NCBI RefSeq assembly: GCF_022012305.1
Contig: NZ_JAKLTM010000007.1
Span: forward strand, 165,499 to 229,498
DNA length: 64,000 bases
Reading direction: 5' to 3'
Origin: Ramlibacter paludis
Lineage (GTDB): Bacteria > Pseudomonadota > Gammaproteobacteria > Burkholderiales > Burkholderiaceae_C
Each line of letters opens with the position of its first letter. The first letter of the stretch is position 1. Positions 43,212 through 51,275 of the stretch are shown here, in pieces. The notes under the pieces are model-generated. The model worked only from the letters and a program-made list of their open reading frames with translations, was not told the origin of the DNA and did not search any database. The position numbers were made by a program, and so were the translations under genes.

Positions 43212-43976
43212 TCAGTGTCCGCCTCCGCCGGTGCTGGCCACGAAGCCCGGCACCCGCACCCGCTTTTCGATGAACGCCATGATGCGGTTGATGGCGAAGG
43301 CGGAGATGATGTAGAGCGCCGTCACCGCCATGTAGATCTCGATGCCGCGGGAGGTTTCCTCCCCGGCCTGCTGCGCGAAGAAGGTGAGCTCGGTCACCGA
43401 CACGGCGTAGGCGACGGAAGAATTCTTGAAGATGTTCATGCACTCGCTGGTGAGCGGCGGCATGATGATGCGGTAGGCCATCGGCAGCAGCACGTAGCGG
43501 TAGTACTGCGGCGTGGTGAAGCCCATCGCCATGGCGGCGTAGCGCTGGCCGCGCGGCAGCGCCTGCACGCCGGCGCGCACCTGCTCCGCGATGCGCGCGG
43601 AGGTGAAGAGGCCCAGGCCCATGACCACCAGCACCAGCTTGGGCATGTTGGCGAAAGCCGGGATCAGCACCGGCATCACGTGGTACCAGAGGAAGATCTG
43701 CACCAGCAGCGGGATGTTGCGGAACAGCTCGACCCACCAGTTGCCGATGCGCGTGAGCACCGGGCTGTCGGGCAGCGTGCGGATGATGCCGATCAGCGAC
43801 CCGACGACCAGGGCCACCAGCAGCGAGAGCGCCGCGACCAGCACGGTCTGGCCCCACGCCGAAATCAGCCAGTCGAGGTAGGTCTGCGTGCCGTTGGCGC
43901 CGCCCGAGCCGAAGCAGCCCTTGACCGGCGTCTTGTCGATCGTGTCCAGGCAGAACACCTGCCACTCCAGCGCCAT
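43212..43976 (-). CDS. gltJ: Glutamate/aspartate ABC transporter permease GltJ
   Basis: The second permease subunit, 254 residues, with an N-terminal periplasmic-facing segment containing CFGSGGANGTQTYLDWL as in GltJ, then about five helices. The EAA loop is RGQRYAAMAMGFTTPQYYRY followed by VLLPMAYRIIMPP. It lies between gltI and gltK on the same strand. Confidence 0.94.
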   Translation of the reverse strand: MALEWQVFCLDTIDKTPVKGCFGSGGANGTQTYLDWLISAWGQTVLVAALSLLVALVVGSLIGIIRTLPDSPVLTRIGNWWVELFRNIPLLVQIFLWYHVMPVLIPAFANMPKLVLVVMGLGLFTSARIAEQVRAGVQALPRGQRYAAMAMGFTTPQYYRYVLLPMAYRIIMPPLTSECMNIFKNSSVAYAVSVTELTFFAQQAGEETSRGIEIYMAVTALYIISAFAINRIMAFIEKRVRVPGFVASTGGGGH

Positions 43977-44007
43977 GCCGCCTCCTCGTTCTTCTTTGCT
44001 GTTGCAG

Positions 44008-44031
44008 CCGGCCGCGCGCGAGCGCGGCCGG
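44008..44031 (-). promoter_or_regulatory. Intercistronic hairpin between gltI and gltJ
   Basis: CCGGCCGCGC and GCGCGGCCGG form a perfect 10-bp GC-only stem with a 4-base loop, directly after the gltI stop codon. There is no T-run. Such hairpins commonly protect the binding-protein mRNA and set it above the permease genes in ABC importer operons; that role is inferred. Confidence 0.65.
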
Positions 44032-44042
44032 TGCGGGGCTTC

Positions 44043-44927
44043 TTACTTGTTGAACTCTTCCGCCGGGGCGTCGGAAGGCTTCTTCACCAGGTCCGACATG
44101 ATCTTGCCCATGGGCAGGTTCACGCTGGTGTCCTTCGGGGGGATCGGCTTCATGAACCACTTGGTGTACAGCAGGTTCAGCTCGCCGTCCTTCATGGCAC
44201 CGCGGATGTAGTCGTCCACGGCCTTCTTGAACTTCGGGTCGTCCTTGCGGACCATGATGGCGATCGGTTCGACGTTCAGGGTCTCGCCGACGATATGGAA
44301 GTCCTTGGGCGACTTGGAGCTGGCGATCAGGCCGGCCAGGATGTTGTCGTCCATCACGAAGGCGTCGGCGCGGCCGGACTCGAGCAGCAGGAAGCTGTCG
44401 GCGTGGTCCTTGCCGTAGACCTCGTTGAACTGGATGCCCTGGGCGCGCTTGTTCTTGCGCAGCAGCGCCACCGAGGTGGTGCCGGTGGTGGTGGCCACGT
44501 TCTTGCCGTTCAGGTCGGCGACCGACTTGATCTTGGAGCTGGTCTTGACCGCGGTGCGCACTTCCGTGACGTAGGTGGTCAGCGCGAAGGCCACGTCCTT
44601 CTGGCGGGTGGCGTTGTTGGTGGTCGAGCCGCACTCGATGTCGACGGTGCCGTTCTGCACCAGGGGAATGCGGTTGGCGGAGGTGACCGGCACGTATTCG
44701 ACCGGGACGCCCGGCAGCACGGCCTTCAGGATGCGCTGGCAGAGTTCGACGTGGTAGCCGGTGAACTGGTTGTTGCCCAGCGTGTACGACAGGGGCGCGG
44801 ACGATTCACGCACGCCCATCACCACCTTGCCGGCGGACTTGGCCTTGGCGAGGGTGTCGTTGGCCTGGGCCAGGGCGCCGGTGGCGGCGACGGCAGCGAT
44901 GGCGAACGCCAACAGTTGCTTCTTCAT
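44043..44927 (-). CDS. gltI: Glutamate/aspartate ABC transporter periplasmic binding protein GltI
   Basis: The periplasmic receptor, 294 residues, with a signal peptide (MKKQLLAFAIAAVAATGALA). Family segments include VMGVRESSAPLSYTLGNNQF, GYHVELCQRI, NGTVDIECGSTTNNATRQ and YGKDHADSFLLLESGRADAF. It is the first gene of gltIJKL. The LysR gene upstream on the same strand is a possible regulator, but this is only positional. Confidence 0.95.
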   Translation of the reverse strand: MKKQLLAFAIAAVAATGALAQANDTLAKAKSAGKVVMGVRESSAPLSYTLGNNQFTGYHVELCQRILKAVLPGVPVEYVPVTSANRIPLVQNGTVDIECGSTTNNATRQKDVAFALTTYVTEVRTAVKTSSKIKSVADLNGKNVATTTGTTSVALLRKNKRAQGIQFNEVYGKDHADSFLLLESGRADAFVMDDNILAGLIASSKSPKDFHIVGETLNVEPIAIMVRKDDPKFKKAVDDYIRGAMKDGELNLLYTKWFMKPIPPKDTSVNLPMGKIMSDLVKKPSDAPAEEFNK

Positions 44928-45011
44928 TCAAATCTCCTTGTGATGCGTCTCAAAACGCGAAAGCGATGCGATTCTAGGCTGAGCCCCGCCAAAAGCACCC
45001 GAAAGCAGGGT

Positions 45012-45938
45012 TTATGCCCGGTCGCCCGCCAGGAACTGCCAGAGGGCCTGCGCCGTGCCCTTGGGCGCCTCGCGCGCCCCGGGTTTTTCGCGGTAGGCGC
45101 GCAGCTCCATGGTCACCGTGAGGCCCGGCAGTTCCGGGCCGGCGGCGTTCACCAGCCGGCGCGCCCGCAGCTCCTTCTTCACCGCGCTGTGCGGCAGGAA
45201 GGCGATGCCCAGGCCCTCCAGCGCCATCACCTTCAGGCCTTCGGCCATGTCGGTTTCATAGACGCGGTCGAGGTGGATGGCGGTGCCAGCCTGTTTCACG
45301 GCGAGGTCCGCCACGCGTCCCAGGTAGGCCCCGGGCGCGTAGCCGAGGTAAGGCAGCGGATGGCCCTGCCGCCCAGGCAGCTTGAAGAGGGGCTGGCCCT
45401 CGGCGTCGGGCTTGCAGTACGGCGCCAGCGATTCCTCGCCCAGCGTCAGCATCTCGTAGCGCACCGGGTCCAGCTGCAATGGCTGCGAATCGTGGTGGTA
45501 GGCGATCAGCACGTCGCAGCTGCCTTCCACCAGCCGCATGGCGGCGTCGTGCACGTTCAGCGCGATCAGGCGGCTCTTGATGGGGCCGAACTTCTCGCGC
45601 AGGCTGGAGACCCAGGCCGGAAAGAAGGTGAAGGCCAGCGTGTGCGGCACGGCGAACTCGATCACGTCCTGCCCGGCGGCCGCGTGCCCGCGCAGCATGG
45701 CGCGCGTGCTTTGCAGCGCCTGCAGCATCTCCAGCGATTGCGCGTACAGGGTCTCACCCGCCGGCGTCAGGCGCGTCGGGTAGGAGCTGCGGTCCACGAG
45801 GTCCGTGCCGGCCCAGGCTTCCAGCGCCTGGATGCGGCGCGAAAAGGCAGGCTGCGTCACGTGGCGCAGCTGCGCCGAGCGGCTGAAGCTGCGCGTCTCG
45901 GCCAGGCTGACGAAATCTTCCAGCCACTTGGTTTCCAT
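45012..45938 (-). CDS. LysR-type transcriptional regulator
   Basis: The 308 residues have an N-terminal winged helix-turn-helix (WLEDFVSLAETRSFSRSAQL, then HVTQPAFSRRIQALEAW) and a C-terminal periplasmic-binding-like effector domain (from about residue 92). The helix-turn-helix pattern is of the HypT/YjiE-like subgroup, with longer N-terminal segments. It lies 84 bp upstream of gltI on the same strand. Target and effector are not known. Confidence 0.9.
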   Translation of the reverse strand: METKWLEDFVSLAETRSFSRSAQLRHVTQPAFSRRIQALEAWAGTDLVDRSSYPTRLTPAGETLYAQSLEMLQALQSTRAMLRGHAAAGQDVIEFAVPHTLAFTFFPAWVSSLREKFGPIKSRLIALNVHDAAMRLVEGSCDVLIAYHHDSQPLQLDPVRYEMLTLGEESLAPYCKPDAEGQPLFKLPGRQGHPLPYLGYAPGAYLGRVADLAVKQAGTAIHLDRVYETDMAEGLKVMALEGLGIAFLPHSAVKKELRARRLVNAAGPELPGLTVTMELRAYREKPGAREAPKGTAQALWQFLAGDRA

Positions 45939-45976
45939 GGCGGCGATTATCGCGGGGGCCGCACCCCGGGTATGCC

Positions 45977-46339
45977 CTAGCGAAGAGGGGTGCGCGCCAG
46001 GCGCTTGGCGTTGGCCGTCGCCTTGCGGTGCACCGGCGCCAATGCCTGCGACAAGATGTGATTGGTGTCGATCGAAGGCATGCGGGCGCCCTGCAGCGCG
46101 GCCAGCCAGGCCTTCTGCCACATCTGCGCCATCGCCCAGCCCATGCCGAACCACGACTGCCAGAAGGCGACGAGCTTTTCCTGGCCCATGCCTTGGAACT
46201 CCTTGCGGTCGCGGGCGCTGAGCGTCGGGCCGGCCAGCGCCATGCGCGTGAGGCGGTGGGCCACCACCTGCGGTACGGCCAGGGCCAGTTCGCCGGCCTG
46301 GCGCGAAAGGTGGGCGGAGGAGCGGCGGCGTGTGTTCAT
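45977..46339 (-). CDS. PHA-granule-associated phasin-like protein
   Basis: A 120-residue basic, helical protein. Its first half (MNTRRRSSAHLSRQ, VVAHRLTRMALAGP, SARDRKEFQGMGQEKLVAF) and its C-terminal APVHRKATANAKRLART match what I remember of Comamonadaceae proteins annotated as polyhydroxyalkanoate granule-associated phasins. Such proteins coat PHA granules. No other pha gene is in the window, so the assignment rests on family memory alone. Confidence 0.6.
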   Translation of the reverse strand: MNTRRRSSAHLSRQAGELALAVPQVVAHRLTRMALAGPTLSARDRKEFQGMGQEKLVAFWQSWFGMGWAMAQMWQKAWLAALQGARMPSIDTNHILSQALAPVHRKATANAKRLARTPLR

Positions 46340-46387
46340 GGGCCCATTCTGCGCAGCGGCCGCGCCGCGGCGCTGTCGGCCAAAGCC

Positions 46388-46843
46388 TCAGAACTCGACC
46401 AGATACGCCGACACGCCGGCCCCATCGATGCGCAGTTCGCCCGCCGAAATCGGCAGCTGGAAGCGCCGCGGCCCCGCGCTGCCCGGGTTGACGTGCAGCA
46501 CGCCCTGGCGTTGCTCGATCCGCGGCTTGTGCGAATGGCCGCAGACCAGCACCTGGATGCCGGCGCCCGGGGGGTCGAGATCGAGGTCGGCCACGTCGTG
46601 CAGCATGTGCACCCACACGTCCTCGAAGCGCACGATCTCGCTGGCCGCGAGCCGGTCGGCCCAGCCGCCGCGATCGTTGTTGCCGCGCACGGCGGTCACA
46701 GGCGCGAGGGCGCCGAGCTGCTCGAGGACGTCGGCCGTGCAGATGTCGCCGGCGTGCAGGATGTGGTCGCTGCCGCGCAGGAAGTCCAGGACTTCGGGGC
46801 GCAGCAGGCCGTGGGTGTCGGAAATCAGGCCGATGCGGAGCAT
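46388..46843 (-). CDS. YfcE/MJ0936-type metallophosphoesterase
   Basis: A 151-residue calcineurin-like phosphoesterase. Metal motifs are GLISDTHGLL, HAGDIC, VRGNNDRG and VLVCGHSHKPRI, the complete set for the small MJ0936/YfcE family of phosphodiesterases. HVNPGSAGPRRF is also typical. The physiological substrate is not known. Confidence 0.92.
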   Translation of the reverse strand: MLRIGLISDTHGLLRPEVLDFLRGSDHILHAGDICTADVLEQLGALAPVTAVRGNNDRGGWADRLAASEIVRFEDVWVHMLHDVADLDLDPPGAGIQVLVCGHSHKPRIEQRQGVLHVNPGSAGPRRFQLPISAGELRIDGAGVSAYLVEF

Positions 46844-46850
46844 GCCCGCA

Positions 46851-47321
46851 TCATGAAAGAACCCGGCCCTCCTTGGGGAAGACGCCGGATTTCAATTGCT
46901 CGTCGGTGAGGTTGGGGCCTTGCCAGACCACCGCCTGCGAGGCGCCGGCGCCCTTGGCCAGCTCCTGGAAGCCGCGGATCTCCAGCTGGGTGAAGCCGCC
47001 GGCCGGGTCGTCCTGCAGGTGCATCACCACGCGGGGCCCGCCGAACAGCGAGCGGCTGCCCTTCACTTGCGCCATCAGGGTGCGCAGCAGCAGCTCGGCG
47101 GCGCCGAAGTCCGCCAGCAGCGTGCGCGGATGCGCAAACGGATTGAGCACCTGCACGTTGCGCGACTCCTGCTTGCGCGCCTTGGCCCCGACGGCCACCA
47201 CCTTGGGCTTGCGGCCCTTGGCCAGCGCGATTTCCGGCGAGGTCGTGACCGATTCGCCCGACTTCGCGTTGCGCAAGGTCAGGCGATGCGGGGAAACCTG
47301 GACGTAGATCAGCGTGGCCAT
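46851..47321 (-). CDS. Short MreB-like protein (N-terminal half of the actin-like fold only)
   Basis: A 156-residue protein that resembles the part of MreB after the first phosphate loop: KVVAVGAKARKQ, NVQVLNPFAHPRTLLADF, GGPRVVMHLQDDPAGG, and RGFQELAKGAGASQAVVWQG correspond in order to MreB segments. The DLGTANT nucleotide loop is replaced by YVQVSPHRLTLRN, and the second half of the actin fold is absent, so filament formation and ATP hydrolysis are unlikely. The ATG at MATLIYVQVS was chosen. Function unknown. Confidence 0.6.
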   Translation of the reverse strand: MATLIYVQVSPHRLTLRNAKSGESVTTSPEIALAKGRKPKVVAVGAKARKQESRNVQVLNPFAHPRTLLADFGAAELLLRTLMAQVKGSRSLFGGPRVVMHLQDDPAGGFTQLEIRGFQELAKGAGASQAVVWQGPNLTDEQLKSGVFPKEGRVLS

Positions 47322-47326
47322 GGGAC

Positions 47327-47410
47327 TCAGAGCGGGGGGACGGAAGCGGCGGCGAAGGCCTCCACGGCGCAGGCGACAAGCGCGAGCGCTCCGAACGAAC
47401 GGATCTGCAT
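47327..47410 (-). CDS. Candidate 27-residue lipoprotein-like peptide
   Basis: A tiny frame with a strong AAGGAGG six bases before its ATG; it ends 5 bases before the start of the MreB-like gene. The peptide begins MQIRSFGALALVAC, in which LVAC could be a lipobox, giving a mature peptide of only 14 residues. It could also be a leader that couples translation to the MreB-like gene. A -10-like TATAGT lies upstream at 47461-47466. Confidence 0.4.
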   Translation of the reverse strand: MQIRSFGALALVACAVEAFAAASVPPL

Positions 47411-47496
47411 GGGGGCCCTCCTTGAATTTGGCAATGCACGGCTCTTGCGGCCGCGCCAGCACTATAGCGGGGGCGAGGTCCGCCCCGCCAGTCCCC

Positions 47497-47964
47497 TTAC
47501 GGCTTGGCCGGCGCCACGGGGTTGCCGCGGTCGAACACGATGCGCCACTGCCCCGGGGCTTCCAGCCGCCAGATGGAGGTAAAGCGGGCGAAGATCACGC
47601 CTTCGGGGTTCTTCACGGGACCGGAACTGAGCGCCAGGGTCCCTGAATCCAGGACTTCCACCTCGTCCGGCTCCCACGAAAAAGGCGCCTGCGGAGTGTT
47701 GTAGAAACGCTGCCAGAACGCCGTCACCGCCGCCTTGCCCCGCAGCGGCGTGGGGCCGCTGAAGAACACCGCCTCCTCCGACAGGAAGCTGGAGAAAGCC
47801 TGCAGGTTGCGGTCGGCCATCGTGCGGGCAAAGGCGCGCTCGGTCGCCATCACCTGCTCGCGCGCCGCGGCGATGTCGGCCTTGCCGGCAGCGCCGGGCG
47901 CGCCGGGCATCATGCTGCAGCCGGCCAGGGCCAGCGTCGCGGCCAGCATGGGGACTAGTTTCAT
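47497..47964 (-). CDS. SnoaL-like/DUF4440 (NTF2-fold) lipoprotein
   Basis: A 155-residue protein with a lipoprotein signal (MLAATLALAGC lipobox with Cys16) followed by an NTF2-like domain (VMATERAFARTMADRNLQAF, FLSEEAVFFSG, FTSIWRLEAPGQWRIVFDRG). Such proteins bind small ligands or act as isomerase-like enzymes; the ligand is unknown. It is probably membrane-anchored and periplasmic. Confidence 0.82.
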   Translation of the reverse strand: MKLVPMLAATLALAGCSMMPGAPGAAGKADIAAAREQVMATERAFARTMADRNLQAFSSFLSEEAVFFSGPTPLRGKAAVTAFWQRFYNTPQAPFSWEPDEVEVLDSGTLALSSGPVKNPEGVIFARFTSIWRLEAPGQWRIVFDRGNPVAPAKP

Positions 47965-47977
47965 CGTCGTTCCTCGG

Positions 47978-48436
47978 TCAGAGCAGGCGGGTCATGAAGA
48001 AGCTGTGCGGGTCCTCGCGGTAGTCGCCGAAGGGCGGGCACTCGACGAAGCCGGCGCTCGCGTACAGCCGGCGCGCCGGCACGAAGCCCGGCTCGGCGCC
48101 GGTCTCCAGGCTCAGGCGTTCGTAGTTGCGCTTGCGCGCCTCGGCGAGGATGTGTTCCAGCATCGCCCGGCCCGCGCCGCGCCGGCGCGCGGCCTGCGGC
48201 GTGCGCATCGACTTGATCTCGCCGTGCCGCGGCGACAGCTCCCGCAGCGCCCCGCAGGCCAGCAGCTCGCCCTCGTCCGACCAGGCGGTCCAGAAGGTGA
48301 TGTCGGGCCGGCGCAGCTTCTCCAGGTCGAGGGCGTGCACGCTTTCGGGCGGCGAAAGCTCGTGCATGTTGCGCAGGTGCTCTTCGAGCAGGGCCTGGAT
48401 CTCGGGCCCGGTGAGGTCGTCGCGGCGGATCTGCAT
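47978..48436 (-). CDS. GNAT-family N-acetyltransferase
   Basis: A 152-residue acetyltransferase-like protein. The acetyl-CoA loop is RRRGAGRAMLEHI, preceded by EIKSMRTPQ (beta 4) and followed by LETGAEPGFVPARRLYASAG. The substrate is unknown. The ATG giving MQIRRDDLTGPEI was chosen as the first ATG in frame after an in-frame Pro/Ala-rich upstream part that is not conserved-looking. Confidence 0.88.
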   Translation of the reverse strand: MQIRRDDLTGPEIQALLEEHLRNMHELSPPESVHALDLEKLRRPDITFWTAWSDEGELLACGALRELSPRHGEIKSMRTPQAARRRGAGRAMLEHILAEARKRNYERLSLETGAEPGFVPARRLYASAGFVECPPFGDYREDPHSFFMTRLL

Positions 48437-48530
48437 GGTGCTGCTGGCGGGATGGGACCGGCATTGTGCCGCAGCCCCATGGGACCTTCGTCCAATTGGT
48501 GCGGCTGCGCCCGGGGAAGAGCATCGCTGC

Positions 48531-49025
48531 ATGAAGGAAGACCCGGGAAAGGACGTGGACCTGCACGCGGTGATGGTGGCAGCGCTGCAGGCCCTGGCCG
48601 GCGAGGCGAAGCGGCGCCGCTCCGAACTGATCCTGCAGGCGCAGGCACTGCACTGCAGCGTGCACGGGAACCGGCACGAGCTGCAGCAGATGCTGCTGAA
48701 CCTGCTGCTCGACGCGATGGCCTCCATGGAAGCCACGCACTTCGCATGGCGCCGCGTGCTGGTGGCAACCCGCGACGACGACGAGGGGCACGTGGTGCTG
48801 GTGTTGAAGGACCGCGGCTGGCCTTTGCCGGCCGCGCGCCTGGCGGCCGCGCGCGCCACCACGCTCGCGCATGGCGGCACGCTGCAGGTCAGCCCGCGTC
48901 CGGGCGGCGGCAACGTCTGCACCGTCACCCTGCCCTGCAGCTCCGCCCACGCCGCCGTCCTGCCGGTGCTGGCGGTCGGACCGGCTGCGACCCCAGCTGC
49001 GGCGCGCTGGGTCGAACTGGCCTGA
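48531..49025 (+). CDS. Solitary HATPase-like protein
   Basis: The only plus-strand gene in this part of the window. The 164 residues resemble the ATPase domain of histidine kinases: an N-box-like HELQQMLLNLLLDAMASM, a G1-like LKDRGWPLP and a G2-like GGTLQVSPRPGGGNVCTVTL. There is no HisKA phosphoacceptor domain, sensor or partner receiver nearby, and the N-box Asn is partly replaced (Asp at the usual second Asn). It could be a truncated kinase or an anti-sigma-like protein. Confidence 0.6.
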   Translation: MKEDPGKDVDLHAVMVAALQALAGEAKRRRSELILQAQALHCSVHGNRHELQQMLLNLLLDAMASMEATHFAWRRVLVATRDDDEGHVVLVLKDRGWPLPAARLAAARATTLAHGGTLQVSPRPGGGNVCTVTLPCSSAHAAVLPVLAVGPAATPAAARWVELA

Positions 49026-49037
49026 TCCGGGCCGTGC

Positions 49038-49628
49038 CTAGCGCCGGGCCAGGTGCAGGCGCACCACCGGCCGCGCCGGCTTGCGCCGTGCCACTTCGTC
49101 GAAGCCGGCCTCGTCGAACATCGCCAAGGAGCCGAACCAGGGCGCGTGCGGCGGCGACGGCTGCTCCTTGTCGACCGGATACGCCTCGAGCACGCGGACG
49201 CCCCGCCTGCGCGCATAGGCCACGGCGCCGGCGACCAGCTCGCGCGCGACGCCCTGCCCGCGGAATTCGGACGGCACCACGAGGCAGACGATGGACCACA
49301 CCGGCGTGGCGTCCACCGGCTTCATGGTCGGCGAGTTGGCCAGCTTGGCGTAGTCCTCCCGCGGGCCGAGCGAGATCCATCCCACCGCCTGCTTCCCACG
49401 GTAGCCGATGAGCCCCGGCGGAGGATCGCGCTGCGCCAGCTCGTGCAGCGCCGCCTTGGCGCGCGCCGGCTGCCCGTCGCCCGGCCGCGTGAACCCGGTC
49501 TCCTTGCCGCGCACCCGGTAATACATGCACCAGCAACGGCGTGCTTCGGAACAACCGCGTGCCGCGAACAGCGCCTCCAGGTCCGGCCAGCGTTCAGGCG
49601 TGAGGGGATGCAGCGTGAGCTTCGTCAT
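49038..49628 (-). CDS. GNAT-family N-acetyltransferase
   Basis: A 196-residue protein with the GNAT core IVCLVVPSEFRGQGVARELV and a C-terminal FDEAGFDEVARR. The N-terminal segment CSEARRCWCMYYRVRGKE with its Cys-x-Cys is common in the CGNR/acetyltransferase-like group of uncharacterised GNATs. The start ATG lies inside the end of the hydrolase gene (35-base overlap). Confidence 0.87.
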   Translation of the reverse strand: MTKLTLHPLTPERWPDLEALFAARGCSEARRCWCMYYRVRGKETGFTRPGDGQPARAKAALHELAQRDPPPGLIGYRGKQAVGWISLGPREDYAKLANSPTMKPVDATPVWSIVCLVVPSEFRGQGVARELVAGAVAYARRRGVRVLEAYPVDKEQPSPPHAPWFGSLAMFDEAGFDEVARRKPARPVVRLHLARR

Positions 49629-50214
49629 GATGGCAATGGCTGCCCAGGAAGTCCGCGACCAGCCGCCCCGCGAGCTCGGCGCCGGCTTCGCCACCCAGGT
49701 CGTGGCCGCCGGCAATGACATCGACGCGCACCGCGCCCGGCGCGCGCGCGGCAAACCGGTAGAGCGCGGCGGGTTCGCACAGGCGGTCTTCCGCGCCGGA
49801 GAGGAAGAGCAAGGGCCGCCGTTCCGCATCGATGCCTGGATACGGTCCGTCGGCGTCCCCATCGGGCGGCGTGCAGATCGGCGTCAGCAGCACGGCGCCG
49901 CGCAGCGCGGGCTCATCGGCGAGCAACTGCCAGGCCATCACGGAACCCAGCGACTTGCCCCCGATCCAGATGTTGCGGACATCCACGCGCGGGTCGCTGC
50001 GCAGCATGGCCAGCATCGCCCGCAGGTCGGCCGCTTCCGCGCCGGGCGCCGTCCAGTCGAAGCGGAACACGGCGATGCCGCGCGGCACGACGTGCTGCGC
50101 AAGCTGCACCGGAATCGGCCGGTGCATGCGGTAGGACTGGCCGGGCGCGAACAGCAAGGCCGGCACCGGTGCGTCGCCGGCGGGGAAGTCGGCGAGGTGG
50201 TTCGGAACGGTCAC
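49594..50214 (-). CDS. Alpha/beta hydrolase of the KANL3/Tex30-like group
   Basis: A 206-residue small alpha/beta hydrolase. Catalytic candidates are the nucleophile elbow GGKSLGS, Asp in SGAEDRLCEP and His in AGGHDLGG. PGQSYRMHRP and VFRFDWT are typical of the Tex30/KANL3 family. The GTG start overlaps the VOC stop codon by 4 bases. Substrate unknown. Confidence 0.85.
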   Translation of the reverse strand: MTVPNHLADFPAGDAPVPALLFAPGQSYRMHRPIPVQLAQHVVPRGIAVFRFDWTAPGAEAADLRAMLAMLRSDPRVDVRNIWIGGKSLGSVMAWQLLADEPALRGAVLLTPICTPPDGDADGPYPGIDAERRPLLFLSGAEDRLCEPAALYRFAARAPGAVRVDVIAGGHDLGGEAGAELAGRLVADFLGSHCHHDEAHAASPHA

Positions 50215-50627
50215 GCCTGCAAGCGCGAACGCAGGTCCTCGTACTCGTAGCTCGTGATCTCGTAGGGGTTGCCGTCCGGATCGACGAAGTACAGCGACCA
50301 GGAAACCTCGTGGTCTTCCGCCTGCATAGGCCGGCCCAGCGCCTGCGCCAGGTGCGTGCGCCAGGCCAGGAAGTCGGGGGCCGTCACCCGCATGGCGATC
50401 GTGGTGCGGCTCGGTTGCGCCGGCCTTTCGAACAGCGCCAGGTGGATCGTGCCGCCGGCGTTGCGCAGCGTCAGCGGCCCGTGGTCCGCCGTCCAGCGTT
50501 CCAGCTCCGGGACCCGCGTGAACCCCAGCACCTCGCGGTACCAGCGCTCGGCCTTCGGGCGATCGGTCACGTGGATGTGGATGTGGTCGACGGCTTGCAG
50601 GGCCGGTGGCGTGGATGCGGGATTCAT
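50211..50627 (-). CDS. VOC-family protein (glyoxalase/bleomycin-resistance/dioxygenase fold)
   Basis: A 138-residue two-module VOC protein: VDHIHIHVTDRPKAERWYRE at the start and YFVDPDGNPYEITSYEYED at the end. His and Glu at these ends are likely metal ligands. The function cannot be fixed from sequence; VOC members range from lyases to antibiotic-binding proteins. Confidence 0.88.
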   Translation of the reverse strand: MNPASTPPALQAVDHIHIHVTDRPKAERWYREVLGFTRVPELERWTADHGPLTLRNAGGTIHLALFERPAQPSRTTIAMRVTAPDFLAWRTHLAQALGRPMQAEDHEVSWSLYFVDPDGNPYEITSYEYEDLRSRLQA

Positions 50628-50650
50628 CGTTTTGTCGGGCTCCGAGGGAT

Positions 50651-51265
50651 TCAAGGCCAATGCCGGGCAAACACGGGTTGCACGCGCGCGTGCGCCTCGA
50701 TGGCCGCGAGCGCGGCCGCGCACGCAGGCCGGCTCTGCTGCAGGTGCTTGCGCGCGCCCGACCACTTGGACACCACGGCGGCCAGCAGCTCCAGGCCGCC
50801 GGGCTGCGCCGGGTTGAGCGCGAACGTGTCGGCGAAGATGTCCCAGTGCTGGTACAGCCGCTGCCGCGTGCCGGCGCGCAGGTTGTCCTTGGCCGCATCG
50901 GAAGCGTCGGCCAGCCAGCGCTCCGGGTAGTCGGAGATGCTGATCGCCGAATAGCAGTTGGCGGCGATGTAGACCAGCCCGCGCATGGCGACGGCGCGCG
51001 CGGAGGCCTCGGCAGGCAAGAGCCACGAGGCGGGATGCACCAGTCCCAGGTGGATCAGGATCGCCGCGCTCTCGGTCATGACGGTTCCGTCGGGCAGCAC
51101 CAGCGTGGGGATCTGCTTCAACGGATTGGCGCGCTCGAGTTGCGCGATGTCGCTGCCGCTTTCCCACGAAGCGGCAGTCACCAGGCGATAAGGCTGGCCC
51201 GTGAGTTCCAGCGCGCCTTCGACGGCGGCCGAGCCGGAGCCCTTGATTCCGAACAGGGTGTACAT
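50651..51265 (-). CDS. Glutathione S-transferase-like protein
   Basis: A 204-residue GST: an N-terminal thioredoxin-like half (MYTLFGIKGSGSAAVEGALE, NPLKQIPTLVLPDGTVMTES) with the conserved cis-Pro and Glu-Ser glutathione-binding residues, and an all-helical C-terminal half. The first active-site position is Ser/Gly-rich (KGSGSAA). It probably conjugates or reduces small electrophiles. Confidence 0.88.
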   Translation of the reverse strand: MYTLFGIKGSGSAAVEGALELTGQPYRLVTAASWESGSDIAQLERANPLKQIPTLVLPDGTVMTESAAILIHLGLVHPASWLLPAEASARAVAMRGLVYIAANCYSAISISDYPERWLADASDAAKDNLRAGTRQRLYQHWDIFADTFALNPAQPGGLELLAAVVSKWSGARKHLQQSRPACAAALAAIEAHARVQPVFARHWP

Positions 51266-51275
51266 CGCCCGGATG

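Noticed and set aside
43191..45980. A 929-codon plus-strand frame opposite gltJ, gltI and the LysR gene
   Set aside because: It is antisense to three clear minus-strand genes and shows only low-complexity composition.
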